Source: an uncultured Acidobacteriota bacterium
GTDB taxonomy: Bacteria; Acidobacteriota; Polarisedimenticolia; Polarisedimenticolales; JAIQFR01
Assembly: GCA_937864465.1 (NCBI GenBank)
Contig: CALMJU010000070.1
Location: 1 to 64,000, forward strand
Length of the DNA: 64,000 nucleotides
Direction: 5' to 3'
Shown here: positions 32,664 through 40,411 of the stretch, one piece after another
Numbering within the stretch: position 1 is the first letter of the stretch
How the letters are laid out: each line of letters starts with the position of its first letter
Made by a program: the position numbers and the translations under genes
The notes under the pieces: generated by a model
Told to the model about the DNA's origin: nothing
Seen by the model: only the letters and a program-made list of their open reading frames with translations
The model's database searches: none

Positions 32664-34145
32664 ATGGCCAAGCGGATCACGCCGCGCTCCGAGGACTGGG
32701 CGCGCTGGTACACGGACGTCGTGACACAGGCGAAGATGGCCGACTACTCCCCCGTCAAGGGGTGCATGGTCATCCGCCCGCACGGGTACGCGCTGTGGGA
32801 GAACATGCAGCGCGTGCTCGACCGGATGTTCAAGGAGACGGGACACGAGAACGCGTACTTCCCGCTGTTCATCCCGAAGTCGTTCCTCGCCAAGGAGGCG
32901 GAGCACGTCGAGGGGTTCGCGAAGGAGTGCGCCATCGTCACGCACTCGCGCCTCAAGACCGTGCAGGCGGACGGCCGGGCGACGATCGTCCCCGACCCCG
33001 AGAGCGCGCTCGAGGAAGAGCTCGTCGTGCGGCCGACGTCCGAGACGATCATCTACGCGATGTTCGCGAAGTGGGTGCAGTCCTACCGCGACCTCCCGAT
33101 CCTGATCAACCAGTGGGCGAACATCGTCCGGTGGGAGATGCGGACGCGCCTGTTCCTGCGGACCACCGAGTTCCTCTGGCAGGAGGGGCACACCGCGCAC
33201 GCAACCCACCAGGAGGCCGAAGAGGAGGCCCTCCGGATGCTCGACGTGTACGCCTCGTTCGCCGAGGAGTACATGGCGGTTCCGGTCCTCAAAGGCGTGA
33301 AGACCGAGAAGGAGAAGTTCGCCGGAGCGCTCCGGACGTACTGCATCGAGGCGCTGATGCAGGACAACAAGGCCCTGCAGGCGGGCACCTCGCACGACCT
33401 CGGGCAGAACTTCGCGCGGGCCTTCGATCTCCGGTTCCAGGACGAAGCGGGAGACTGGACGTTCGCCTGGAACACCTCGTGGGGCGTCTCCACGCGCCTG
33501 GTGGGCGCGATCGTCATGGCGCACGGAGACGACAACGGGCTCGTGCTGCCTCCCCGCCTCGCCCCGATCCAGGCGGTCGTCGTGCCGATCTGGAAGGGAA
33601 CCGACCCGGTGGACCGGATCCTCGCGGCGGCCCGGGAGGCGCGCGACCGGCTCGCCCGCGCCGGGATCGCGGTGCGGCTCGACGAGCGCGACAGCCTGTC
33701 GCCCGGCTTCAAGTTCAACGAGTGGGAGATGCTCGGCGTCCCGCTCCGGATCGAGCTGGGGCCGAGGGACCTGGAGCAGGGCTCCGTCACGACCGTGAAG
33801 CGCCCGAACCGGTCGAAGGCTCCCGTGCCCCTCTCCGGGCTCGAGGAGCGCGTGCCTCAGCTCCTCGAGGAGGTACAGCGCGAGATGCTCGAGGCGGCGC
33901 GCGCGAGGCGGGACGCGGCGACCTTCACCGTCGACTCGTGGGACGGCTTCCGGGAGAGGAACGAGTCGACCGGGGGGTTCCTGCTCGCCCACTTCTGCGG
34001 CAGCTCCGAGTGCGAGAACTCGATCCAAGAGGAGACGAAGGCGACCGTGCGCTGCCTCGCGTTCGGCCAGCCGGAGGAGGCCGGGCGGTGCGTTCGCTGC
34101 GGTGGGCCGTCGCCGAGGCGGGTGCATTTCGCGAAGGCGTACTGA
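32664..34145 (+). CDS. proS: Prolyl-tRNA synthetase, archaeal/eukaryotic-like type
   Basis: A 493-residue class II synthetase charging tRNA-Pro. It belongs to the short type without the bacterial INS editing domain: the N-terminus [18 protein letters not shown], motif 2 region [28 protein letters not shown] (28 residues at about 150-177), motif 3 [16 protein letters not shown], and a C-terminal zinc-type domain with several Cys ending in HFAKAY. The terminal Tyr is typical of this type. It has its own TATAAT promoter. This form is scattered among bacteria. Confidence 0.96.
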   Translation: MAKRITPRSEDWARWYTDVVTQAKMADYSPVKGCMVIRPHGYALWENMQRVLDRMFKETGHENAYFPLFIPKSFLAKEAEHVEGFAKECAIVTHSRLKTVQADGRATIVPDPESALEEELVVRPTSETIIYAMFAKWVQSYRDLPILINQWANIVRWEMRTRLFLRTTEFLWQEGHTAHATHQEAEEEALRMLDVYASFAEEYMAVPVLKGVKTEKEKFAGALRTYCIEALMQDNKALQAGTSHDLGQNFARAFDLRFQDEAGDWTFAWNTSWGVSTRLVGAIVMAHGDDNGLVLPPRLAPIQAVVVPIWKGTDPVDRILAAAREARDRLARAGIAVRLDERDSLSPGFKFNEWEMLGVPLRIELGPRDLEQGSVTTVKRPNRSKAPVPLSGLEERVPQLLEEVQREMLEAARARRDAATFTVDSWDGFRERNESTGGFLLAHFCGSSECENSIQEETKATVRCLAFGQPEEAGRCVRCGGPSPRRVHFAKAY

Positions 34146-34164
34146 TGCCGCGGAGCGCTGCCCC

Positions 34165-36066
34165 GTGAAGCCGAGCGCGGCGCCTCCCGGGCCGCGGGCG
34201 GCCGGATGGCGGCGCGCCGCCCTGTACGCAGCCGTCGCCCTCGCATCCGCGGTCCCGTACGCGGGGATCTTCCGGGTCCCCCCGCTGCACGACGCGCCCG
34301 CCACCGTCTTCCACAACCGCGTCGTCCTCGAGGGATCGCTCCGGGACGTCCTGACGACCGATTTCTGGGGGCTCCCCGCCGACTGGCCGACCGGCACCCG
34401 CTCGTACCGTCCGCTCGTCACCGCGACGTATGCCGCCGAGGCGCGGCTCGCCGGCACGTCGCCCGCCGGCTTCCACGCGGTGGACCTCGTCCTCCAGGCG
34501 GCCTCGGCCGTCCTCTTCCTGGCCGTGCTCGATGCGCTCGGCCTCCCTGCGGCCTTCGCCCTCGCGGCCGCCCTGCTCTTCGCCGTGCACCCGGCCAGGA
34601 GCGAGGCGGTCGTCAAGATCGTCGGCCGCGCGGACCTCCTGGCCACGGTCCTTCTGTTCGCGGCGATCCTCGCGCACCGGACGGCCCGGCACGGGCGCGG
34701 ACGCCCGTTCCGGGAGGCGGCGGCGCTCGCGGCGCTCGCCGGCGCGCTCCTCTCCAAGGAATACGCGGTCGCGTTCCCGTTCGTCCTGATCGCGGTGGAC
34801 CTCGCGAGCCATCTCGCGAGGAGAGGTCCCCGCCGGGCGCGCGACCTCCCCTGGGGATTCTGGGGGGCCGCTCTCGCCCTCGTCGCCGGCTACCTCGCCG
34901 CCCGGCACGCCCTGATGGGAACCATCGGCGGGGTGGGCGACGTCTCGCCCGTGGACAACCCTCTCGCCGGACGGCCGTGGCCGGCACGGGCGGGGACCGC
35001 GCTCTGGCTCCTCGCGTTCTCCTCGCGCCTGCTCGTCGCCCCGTACCCGCTGTGCCATCTGTACGGGCCGGGGACCGTTCCGATCGCGTCCGGCCCGTGG
35101 GACCCGCTCGCGCTCGCGGGGATCGCCCTCCTCGTCGCGCTCGCCGCCCTGTCGGCGCTCGCGCTCCGGCGCGGCGATCCGATCCCCGCGGTCGGCGCGG
35201 CACTGCTCGTCCTGCCGCTCGCCCCCGCGGTGAACACCGCCGGGCTCGTCCCGGTCGTCTTCTCCGAGCTCTGGCTCTCCGTCCCCGCCGCCGGCCTCGT
35301 CCTGATCGCGGCGTGGCTCGCCCGCTCCGCGGCCGCGCGCCCCGTCCCCCGCCGGATCGTTCTCTCGGCGGCAGTCGCCGCGATCCTCGTCTTCTCCGTC
35401 CTCACCGCGAGAAGGGTCGAGGCCTGGGGATCGGGCGAGGCGCTCGCCCTCGCCGGCCTCGACGCCTACCCGGAAGCGCCGAAGCTCTGGACCGAGCTCG
35501 GCATCGCGCGCGCCGCCGAGGGAAGGGACGCGGAGGCGGTCGAGGCCTTCGAGAAGGCGGTCGCGCTCGAGCCCCGGGATCCCCGTCCGCTCCACGGCTA
35601 CGCGATGGCGCTCCGGCGCCTCCGCCGCCCGGCGGAGGCGGCGGATGCGCTGCGCCGGCTGATCGCCCTCGCCCCGCGCGACGTGGCGCGGCTCTGGCGG
35701 GAGCTCGGGGAGGCCGAAGCGGCAGCGGGGAACCTCACCCCCGCCCTGGAGGCGATGCGCCGGGCGCGGTCCATCCGCCCCGGAGATCCCTCGATCGAGG
35801 AGCCCTTCGCGGAGACCCTGCACCGGGCGGCACTCGAGGCGGAGTCCTCGGGGCGCTACGCCGAGGCGGCGGAACGGTACCGGGAGATCCTCGAGGCGGA
35901 CCCCGCGAACGTCGCGGCGCTCTTCAACCTCGGGCGGGCGCTCTACCTGGGAAACGATCCGGCCGCGGCCGTCCCCCCCCTCGAGCGGGGGCTCGCGCTG
36001 CGCGAGGACACCCGCGCACGGGCCCTCCTCGAAGAGGCGCGGCGGAGGGCCTCGGGCGCGCGGTGA
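34165..36066 (+). CDS. TMTC-like polytopic membrane protein with TPR tail
   Basis: A 633-residue protein with about nine to ten membrane helices (residues about 10-420) and a C-terminal TPR region (about 430-630). The first loop has PPLHDAPATVFHN, and the third region has HPARSEAVVKIVGRADLLA, closely resembling the HPxHxEAVxxIVGRADLL signature of TMTC O-mannosyltransferases (GT-C fold). By analogy it may glycosylate a periplasmic protein or lipid from a polyprenyl-linked sugar; this is inference. The start is GTG, 19 nt after the proS stop, with GGAG about 9 nt upstream. A paralogue lies at 51206. Confidence 0.8.
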   Translation: MKPSAAPPGPRAAGWRRAALYAAVALASAVPYAGIFRVPPLHDAPATVFHNRVVLEGSLRDVLTTDFWGLPADWPTGTRSYRPLVTATYAAEARLAGTSPAGFHAVDLVLQAASAVLFLAVLDALGLPAAFALAAALLFAVHPARSEAVVKIVGRADLLATVLLFAAILAHRTARHGRGRPFREAAALAALAGALLSKEYAVAFPFVLIAVDLASHLARRGPRRARDLPWGFWGAALALVAGYLAARHALMGTIGGVGDVSPVDNPLAGRPWPARAGTALWLLAFSSRLLVAPYPLCHLYGPGTVPIASGPWDPLALAGIALLVALAALSALALRRGDPIPAVGAALLVLPLAPAVNTAGLVPVVFSELWLSVPAAGLVLIAAWLARSAAARPVPRRIVLSAAVAAILVFSVLTARRVEAWGSGEALALAGLDAYPEAPKLWTELGIARAAEGRDAEAVEAFEKAVALEPRDPRPLHGYAMALRRLRRPAEAADALRRLIALAPRDVARLWRELGEAEAAAGNLTPALEAMRRARSIRPGDPSIEEPFAETLHRAALEAESSGRYAEAAERYREILEADPANVAALFNLGRALYLGNDPAAAVPPLERGLALREDTRARALLEEARRRASGAR

Positions 36067-36085
36067 CCCCGGCCGCCCCTGCCGC

Positions 36086-37099
36086 TCAGCGAGCCATGAG
36101 CCTCCGGATCAGATCCACGACGCGGCAGCTGTAGCCCCACTCGTTGTCGTACCAGGCGATCACCTTCGCGAAGTTCCCGCCGAGGACGCGCGTCGAGGCG
36201 GCGTCGAAGATCGCCGACGACCCGTTCTGGATGATGTCCGACGACACGATCGGCTCGTCGGAGAATTCCAGGATCCCCTTGAGAGGCGGCCGCTGCGACT
36301 CCTCCCGCATCGCCGCGTTGATCGCCTCGACGCTCGCCGGCCTCTCCAGCTCGGCCACGAGGTCCACCGTCGAGCCGTCCGGCACGGGGACGCGCATCGC
36401 GATCCCGTCGAGCTTCCCCTTGAGGGCCGGGAGCACCTTCCCGACCGCCCGGGCGGCTCCGGTCGTCGTCGGGATGATGTTCTCCGCCGCGGCCCGCGAG
36501 CGCCTGAGATCGCTGTGGGGAACGTCGGCGAGGCGCTGGTCGTTCGTGTACGCGTGGACCGTCGTGATGTACCCCTTCACGATCCCGAAGCGCTCGTGCA
36601 GCACCTTGGCCACGGGGGCCAGGCAGTTCGTCGTGCAGGAGGCGTTCGATACGATCCGGTGCTCGGGCTTCAGGTCGGCATCGTTCACGCCCATGACGAT
36701 CGTCGCGTCGATCTCGTCCTTCGCGGGGACCGTCAGGATCACCTTCCCCGCCCCGGCATCGAGGTGGAGAGCGATCTGCTCGCGCTTCCGGAACCTGCCG
36801 GTCGCCTCGATCACGACGTCCGCGCCGAGGGCCTTCCACGGAAGCTTCGCCGGATCCTTCTCGGACGTGATGGTCACGGCCTGCGTCCCCGCCTTCATCC
36901 GGTTCCCGTCGAGCGCGATCTCCCCCTCGAATCGCCCGAAGACGGTGTCGAACTTCAGCAGGTAGGCGAGGGCCTTCGGCTCGGTGATGTCGTTGATCGC
37001 CACGACCTCGATGTCGTGGCGGGCGGCGAGGATGCGGAACACCGTGCGGCCGATCCTTCCGAAGCCGTTGATCGCGACCCTGGGCTTGTGCTCGGGCAT
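36086..37099 (-). CDS. gap: Glyceraldehyde-3-phosphate dehydrogenase
   Basis: Canonical NAD-dependent GAPDH of glycolysis (337 residues). It shows the NAD-binding start INGFGRIGR, D37 after the second strand (AINDI), catalytic C155 in SNASCTTNCLAP and H182 in TTVHAYTND. The phosphate-site TTTGAARAV and the substrate-binding Arg in AMRVPVPDG are all intact. The C-terminal WYDNEWGYSCR is normal. It follows a second GAPDH-like gene by only 5 bp, so both are co-transcribed. Confidence 0.97.
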   Translation of the reverse strand: MPEHKPRVAINGFGRIGRTVFRILAARHDIEVVAINDITEPKALAYLLKFDTVFGRFEGEIALDGNRMKAGTQAVTITSEKDPAKLPWKALGADVVIEATGRFRKREQIALHLDAGAGKVILTVPAKDEIDATIVMGVNDADLKPEHRIVSNASCTTNCLAPVAKVLHERFGIVKGYITTVHAYTNDQRLADVPHSDLRRSRAAAENIIPTTTGAARAVGKVLPALKGKLDGIAMRVPVPDGSTVDLVAELERPASVEAINAAMREESQRPPLKGILEFSDEPIVSSDIIQNGSSAIFDAASTRVLGGNFAKVIAWYDNEWGYSCRVVDLIRRLMAR

Positions 37100-37104
37100 C
37101 GTCC

Positions 37105-38133
37105 TCACCTCCCCGCCGGAGCGGCGGCCTCGCGGAACCCGGCGAGGCGCACGATCAGCTCGACGACTCGCTCCGCGTACCCCCACCCGTTGTCGTACCA
37201 GGTGATCGTCTTGAGCAGGTTCCCGCCGAGCACCTGGGTGGACAGGCCGTCGAAGATGGCGGAGTGCGGGTTCCCGATCACGTCGGAGGAGACGATCGGC
37301 TGGTCCGTGAACTCGACGATGCTCCGGAACCTCGTCGCCGCCGCGGACTTCACGACCTCGTTCACCTCCTCCGCCGTGACCGCCCGCTTCATGAGCGACA
37401 CCATGTCCACCGTGGAGCCGTCCGGCACCGGGACGTTGAGCGCCATCCCGTCCAGCCTCCCCTTCAGCTCGGGGAGGATCTTCTCGACCGCCATGGGCGA
37501 CCACGTCGTGGCGGGAATGATGTTTTCTGCGGCGGCCCTCGAGCGGCGCAGCTCGGAATGCGGCACGTCCGCGAGCCGCTGGTCGTTCGTGTAGGCGTGC
37601 ACCGTCGTCATGAACGCCCGCTCGATCCCGAACGCGTCGTTGAGGATCTTGCAGATCGGCGCCAGGGCGTTGGCGGTGCAGGACGCGTTGCTGACGATCC
37701 GCGTCTCGGGGGTGAGGACGTCGTCGTTGACCCCCATCACGACGACCGCGTCGATCTCGTCGCGCGGCGGCACGGTGAGGATCACGCTCTTCGCGCCGGT
37801 CTCCAGGTGCTTCGCGAGCAGCGCGCGGGTCCGGAACTGCCCCGTGGCCTCGATGACGATGTCCACGCCCATCGCGCCCCAGTCGACGTCGCCCGGAGCC
37901 TTGCGCTGCAGCATTCGGATCTGCCGCCCCTTCGCGTACATCGAGTCGCCCGACACCCAGACCGGCTCCTCGAAGCGGCCGTGGACGGTGTCGAACTTGA
38001 GCAGGTACTCGAGCCCCTTCGGGTCGGCGATGTCCACGATCGCCACGACCTCGATGTCGCTCCGAGGGTAGACGATGCGGAAGACGTTCCTGCCGATCCG
38101 CCCGAATCCCATGATGCCCACGCGAATCGCCAT
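37105..38133 (-). CDS. GAPDH paralogue with altered phosphate-site residues
   Basis: A 342-residue GAPDH family protein. C152 (SNASCTANALAP) and H179 (TTVHAYTND) are intact. Several conserved residues differ: INGFGRIGR reads IMGFGRIGR, TTTGAAKA reads ATTWSPMA (Trp at the position of Gly209 of the reference enzyme), the substrate Arg231 is Asn (ALNVPVPDG, N233), and NEWGY reads NGWGY. These positions contact the inorganic and substrate phosphates. A different aldehyde substrate or a non-phosphorylating reaction is therefore plausible. It is the first gene of the pair and has its own promoter. Confidence 0.9.
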   Translation of the reverse strand: MAIRVGIMGFGRIGRNVFRIVYPRSDIEVVAIVDIADPKGLEYLLKFDTVHGRFEEPVWVSGDSMYAKGRQIRMLQRKAPGDVDWGAMGVDIVIEATGQFRTRALLAKHLETGAKSVILTVPPRDEIDAVVVMGVNDDVLTPETRIVSNASCTANALAPICKILNDAFGIERAFMTTVHAYTNDQRLADVPHSELRRSRAAAENIIPATTWSPMAVEKILPELKGRLDGMALNVPVPDGSTVDMVSLMKRAVTAEEVNEVVKSAAATRFRSIVEFTDQPIVSSDVIGNPHSAIFDGLSTQVLGGNLLKTITWYDNGWGYAERVVELIVRLAGFREAAAPAGR

Positions 38134-38182
38134 GTCTCGCTCCCCTTGGTCCCGCTCGATCCCGCACGCTCGGGACGCCGCC

Positions 38183-38212
38183 ATTACAGCACCGGGACGC
38201 ACGGCGACGCAA
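38183..38212 (-). promoter_or_regulatory. Promoter of the tandem GAPDH operon
   Basis: TTGCGT (38212-38207), an 18-nt spacer and TGTAAT (38188-38183) on the minus strand, about 50 nt before the ATG at 38133. Confidence 0.5.
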
Positions 38213-38247
38213 GGCGCACGCCGCGCCGCTCGGAGCGGCCCCTGCGA

Positions 38248-38253
38248 TATCAT
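38248..38253 (+). promoter_or_regulatory. -10 box candidate of the cytochrome gene
   Basis: TATCAT, 42 nt before the ATG at 38296. No -35 was identified. Confidence 0.35.
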
Positions 38254-38295
38254 GGCGCCCTCCGTTCCGGGGGGGCTCGATCCCGCGAGGGGGCC

Positions 38296-39708
38296 ATGAG
38301 GGAATTCGTCCTGGGGCTCGGGCGGAACATCGCGACGCTCGCCGGCGCCGCGCTCGCGACCGTCGCGGCGCTGGCGTTCCTCTTCGTGCTCGCCCTGAGC
38401 GCTCTCGGCTTCACCGACAGCCCGTACATCGGGATCTTCGGCTTCGTCGTCGTGCCCGCGCTCTTCGTGCTCGGCCTCCTCCTCATCCCGATCGGCCTCC
38501 GGATCGAGCGGCGCCGGGACCGCCTCGCCCTCGAGCGGGGCGAGCGGCCGCGCGCCCTCCCGGTGTGGGACCTCAACGACGCGCGGACGCGAAGGGCCTT
38601 CGGCACCTTCGTCCTCCTCACCCTCGTGAACCTGGCGATCGTGGGGACGGCGGGCTTCAAGGCGGTGGAGGTGATGGACTCCACGGAGTTCTGCGGCACG
38701 GCGTGCCACAGCGTGATGGCGCCGGAGTACGCGAACTACCTGCGGTCTCCCCACGCGCGGGTCGGTTGCGTGGACTGCCACATCGGCCCCGGCGCGAGCT
38801 GGTTCGTGAAGTCGAAGCTCTCGGGCTCGTGGCAGCTGATCTCGGTCAACCTGAACCTCTATCCGAGGCCGATCCCGACGCCGGTCGAGAACCTCCGCCC
38901 CGCCCGGGAGACCTGCGAGCAGTGCCACTGGCCGGCCAAGTTCGTCGGCGACCGTCTCCGCGTGTTCACGCACTACGCGGAGGACGAGGCGAACACCGAG
39001 ACGAAGAGCGTCCTCCTGCTGCGGGTGGGAGGAGTCCAGGGGCGCGCGGCGCAGGGGATCCACTGGCACGTGGACCCGAGCATCCGGATCCGATACCTCT
39101 CGGACGCGAAGCGAGAAGACATCCGGGAGGTCGAGCTGACGCGCGCCGGCGGCGAGGTCGAGGTCTTCCGGCGAGGCGGCGGGGAGACCGCGCCCGGGGA
39201 GGAGCGGACCTGGCGCACGATGGACTGCGTGGACTGCCACAACCGGCCGACCCACATCTACCGCCCGGCGGAGGAGGAGATCGACGACGCGATCCGTCTC
39301 GGCGCGATCGATCCGTCGCTGCCGTGGGTGCGCCGCGAGGGGATGGGCGCGCTCCGGGCCGGGTACGAGAGCCACGGCGCGGCGACCGAGGGGATCCGCA
39401 GGAGGATCGAGTCGTTCTACGCGGCGAGCTACCCGGAGGCCGCCGCCGCCGCGAGGGACCGGATCGCCGCAGCGGCCGACGAGCTCGGGCGGATCTACCG
39501 GGTCAACGTCTGGCCGAGCATGAACATCCGGTGGGGCACGTATCCGAACCACATCGGCCACACGTGGACGGTGGGCTGCTTCCGCTGCCACGACGAGGAG
39601 CACGAGACGGCCGGCGGCCGGACGATCTCGCAGGACTGCACGACCTGCCACGCGCTGCTCGCCCAGGACGAGCGGGACCCGGAGATCCTGCGGCAGATCA
39701 ACCCCTGA
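38296..39708 (+). CDS. NapC/NirT-like membrane cytochrome c with six haem motifs
   Basis: A 470-residue membrane-anchored multihaem cytochrome. Three hydrophobic segments (about 10-38, 45-70, 102-125) precede a large periplasmic domain with six haem attachment sites: CGTACH (133-138, a CX3CH form), CVDCH (158), CEQCH (207), CVDCH (311), CFRCH (428) and CTTCH (448). The first site in FCGTACHSVMAPEY is characteristic of NapC/NirT quinol dehydrogenases, which pass electrons from menaquinol to periplasmic reductases. No reductase or cytochrome maturation gene is adjacent. It ends 11 nt inside the convergent methyltransferase gene. Confidence 0.9.
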   Translation: MREFVLGLGRNIATLAGAALATVAALAFLFVLALSALGFTDSPYIGIFGFVVVPALFVLGLLLIPIGLRIERRRDRLALERGERPRALPVWDLNDARTRRAFGTFVLLTLVNLAIVGTAGFKAVEVMDSTEFCGTACHSVMAPEYANYLRSPHARVGCVDCHIGPGASWFVKSKLSGSWQLISVNLNLYPRPIPTPVENLRPARETCEQCHWPAKFVGDRLRVFTHYAEDEANTETKSVLLLRVGGVQGRAAQGIHWHVDPSIRIRYLSDAKREDIREVELTRAGGEVEVFRRGGGETAPGEERTWRTMDCVDCHNRPTHIYRPAEEEIDDAIRLGAIDPSLPWVRREGMGALRAGYESHGAATEGIRRRIESFYAASYPEAAAAARDRIAAAADELGRIYRVNVWPSMNIRWGTYPNHIGHTWTVGCFRCHDEEHETAGGRTISQDCTTCHALLAQDERDPEILRQINP

Positions 39709-40411
39709 TCTCGAGGAAGAGGCTCGATCCGTCCACCTCGCGCACCTCGCCGCGCGCGCCGATCCTCCGGCACAGCGCGCGCAGGTCCTCCGGCCCGAGC
39801 CGTCCGGATCGGAAGCCGTCCCGGCACGCGACGACCCCGTCCCGCGAGGAGCCCCGGTCGATCGGGCCGACGAGCCCCTCGGCGGCCTGCGCCTCGAACC
39901 ATGCGAGACGGTGGCGCCAGAAACGCCCGGCATACGTCGAGAGGAGCACCCGTCCCCCCCGACGGGTCACGCGAAGCGCCTCGCGGAGCAGCGCCTCGGG
40001 ATCGCCGCCGAACGCGCAGACCCCGTTCTGGACGCAGACGACGGCGTCGAACACCCGGTCCCGGAACGCGAGCGCGTACGCGTCCATCACCAGGAACTCG
40101 CACCGGCATCCGGGCGGCGCGAGCTGGCGCGCGAGCGCGATGCTCTCCTCGGCGGAGTCGATTCCGACGACGCGGCGCGCCGCCGCCGCGAGCCGCATCG
40201 CGACGCGTCCGTACCCGCAGCCCAGCTCGAGCACGTCGTCCTCGGGACCGATCCGCCGCAGCACGTGCCGGATCTCGGCCTCGAGATACCGTCGCACGCG
40301 GGGAGGCGCGATCTCGTAGCAGCGCCTGAGCCGAATTCCGGCGAGGCGGCGAGCGTAGTACCCGGACGCGCCCCGGCGTCCGGGCGCGGCCGGGCCGCAG
40401 GCACCGCTCAC
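39698..40411 (-). CDS. SAM-dependent class I methyltransferase
   Basis: A 237-residue Rossmann-fold methyltransferase. Motif I is VLELGCGYGRVAMRLA, followed by GIDSAEESIALAR and the post-motif DAVVCVQNGVCAFG. The N-terminal 60 residues are Arg-rich. The substrate is unknown; the fold fits small-molecule methylation. The GTG start overlaps the stop of the Lon-like gene (GTGA), and the 3' end overlaps the convergent cytochrome gene by 11 nt. Confidence 0.85.
   Translation of the reverse strand: MSGACGPAAPGRRGASGYYARRLAGIRLRRCYEIAPPRVRRYLEAEIRHVLRRIGPEDDVLELGCGYGRVAMRLAAAARRVVGIDSAEESIALARQLAPPGCRCEFLVMDAYALAFRDRVFDAVVCVQNGVCAFGGDPEALLREALRVTRRGGRVLLSTYAGRFWRHRLAWFEAQAAEGLVGPIDRGSSRDGVVACRDGFRSGRLGPEDLRALCRRIGARGEVREVDGSSLFLEIRG

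Noticed and set aside
37264-38295. Plus-strand open frame running through the second GAPDH gene into the cytochrome gene
   Set aside because: The upstream part is antisense to a conserved GAPDH. The cytochrome begins at the ATG at 38296, where membrane-helix sequence starts.
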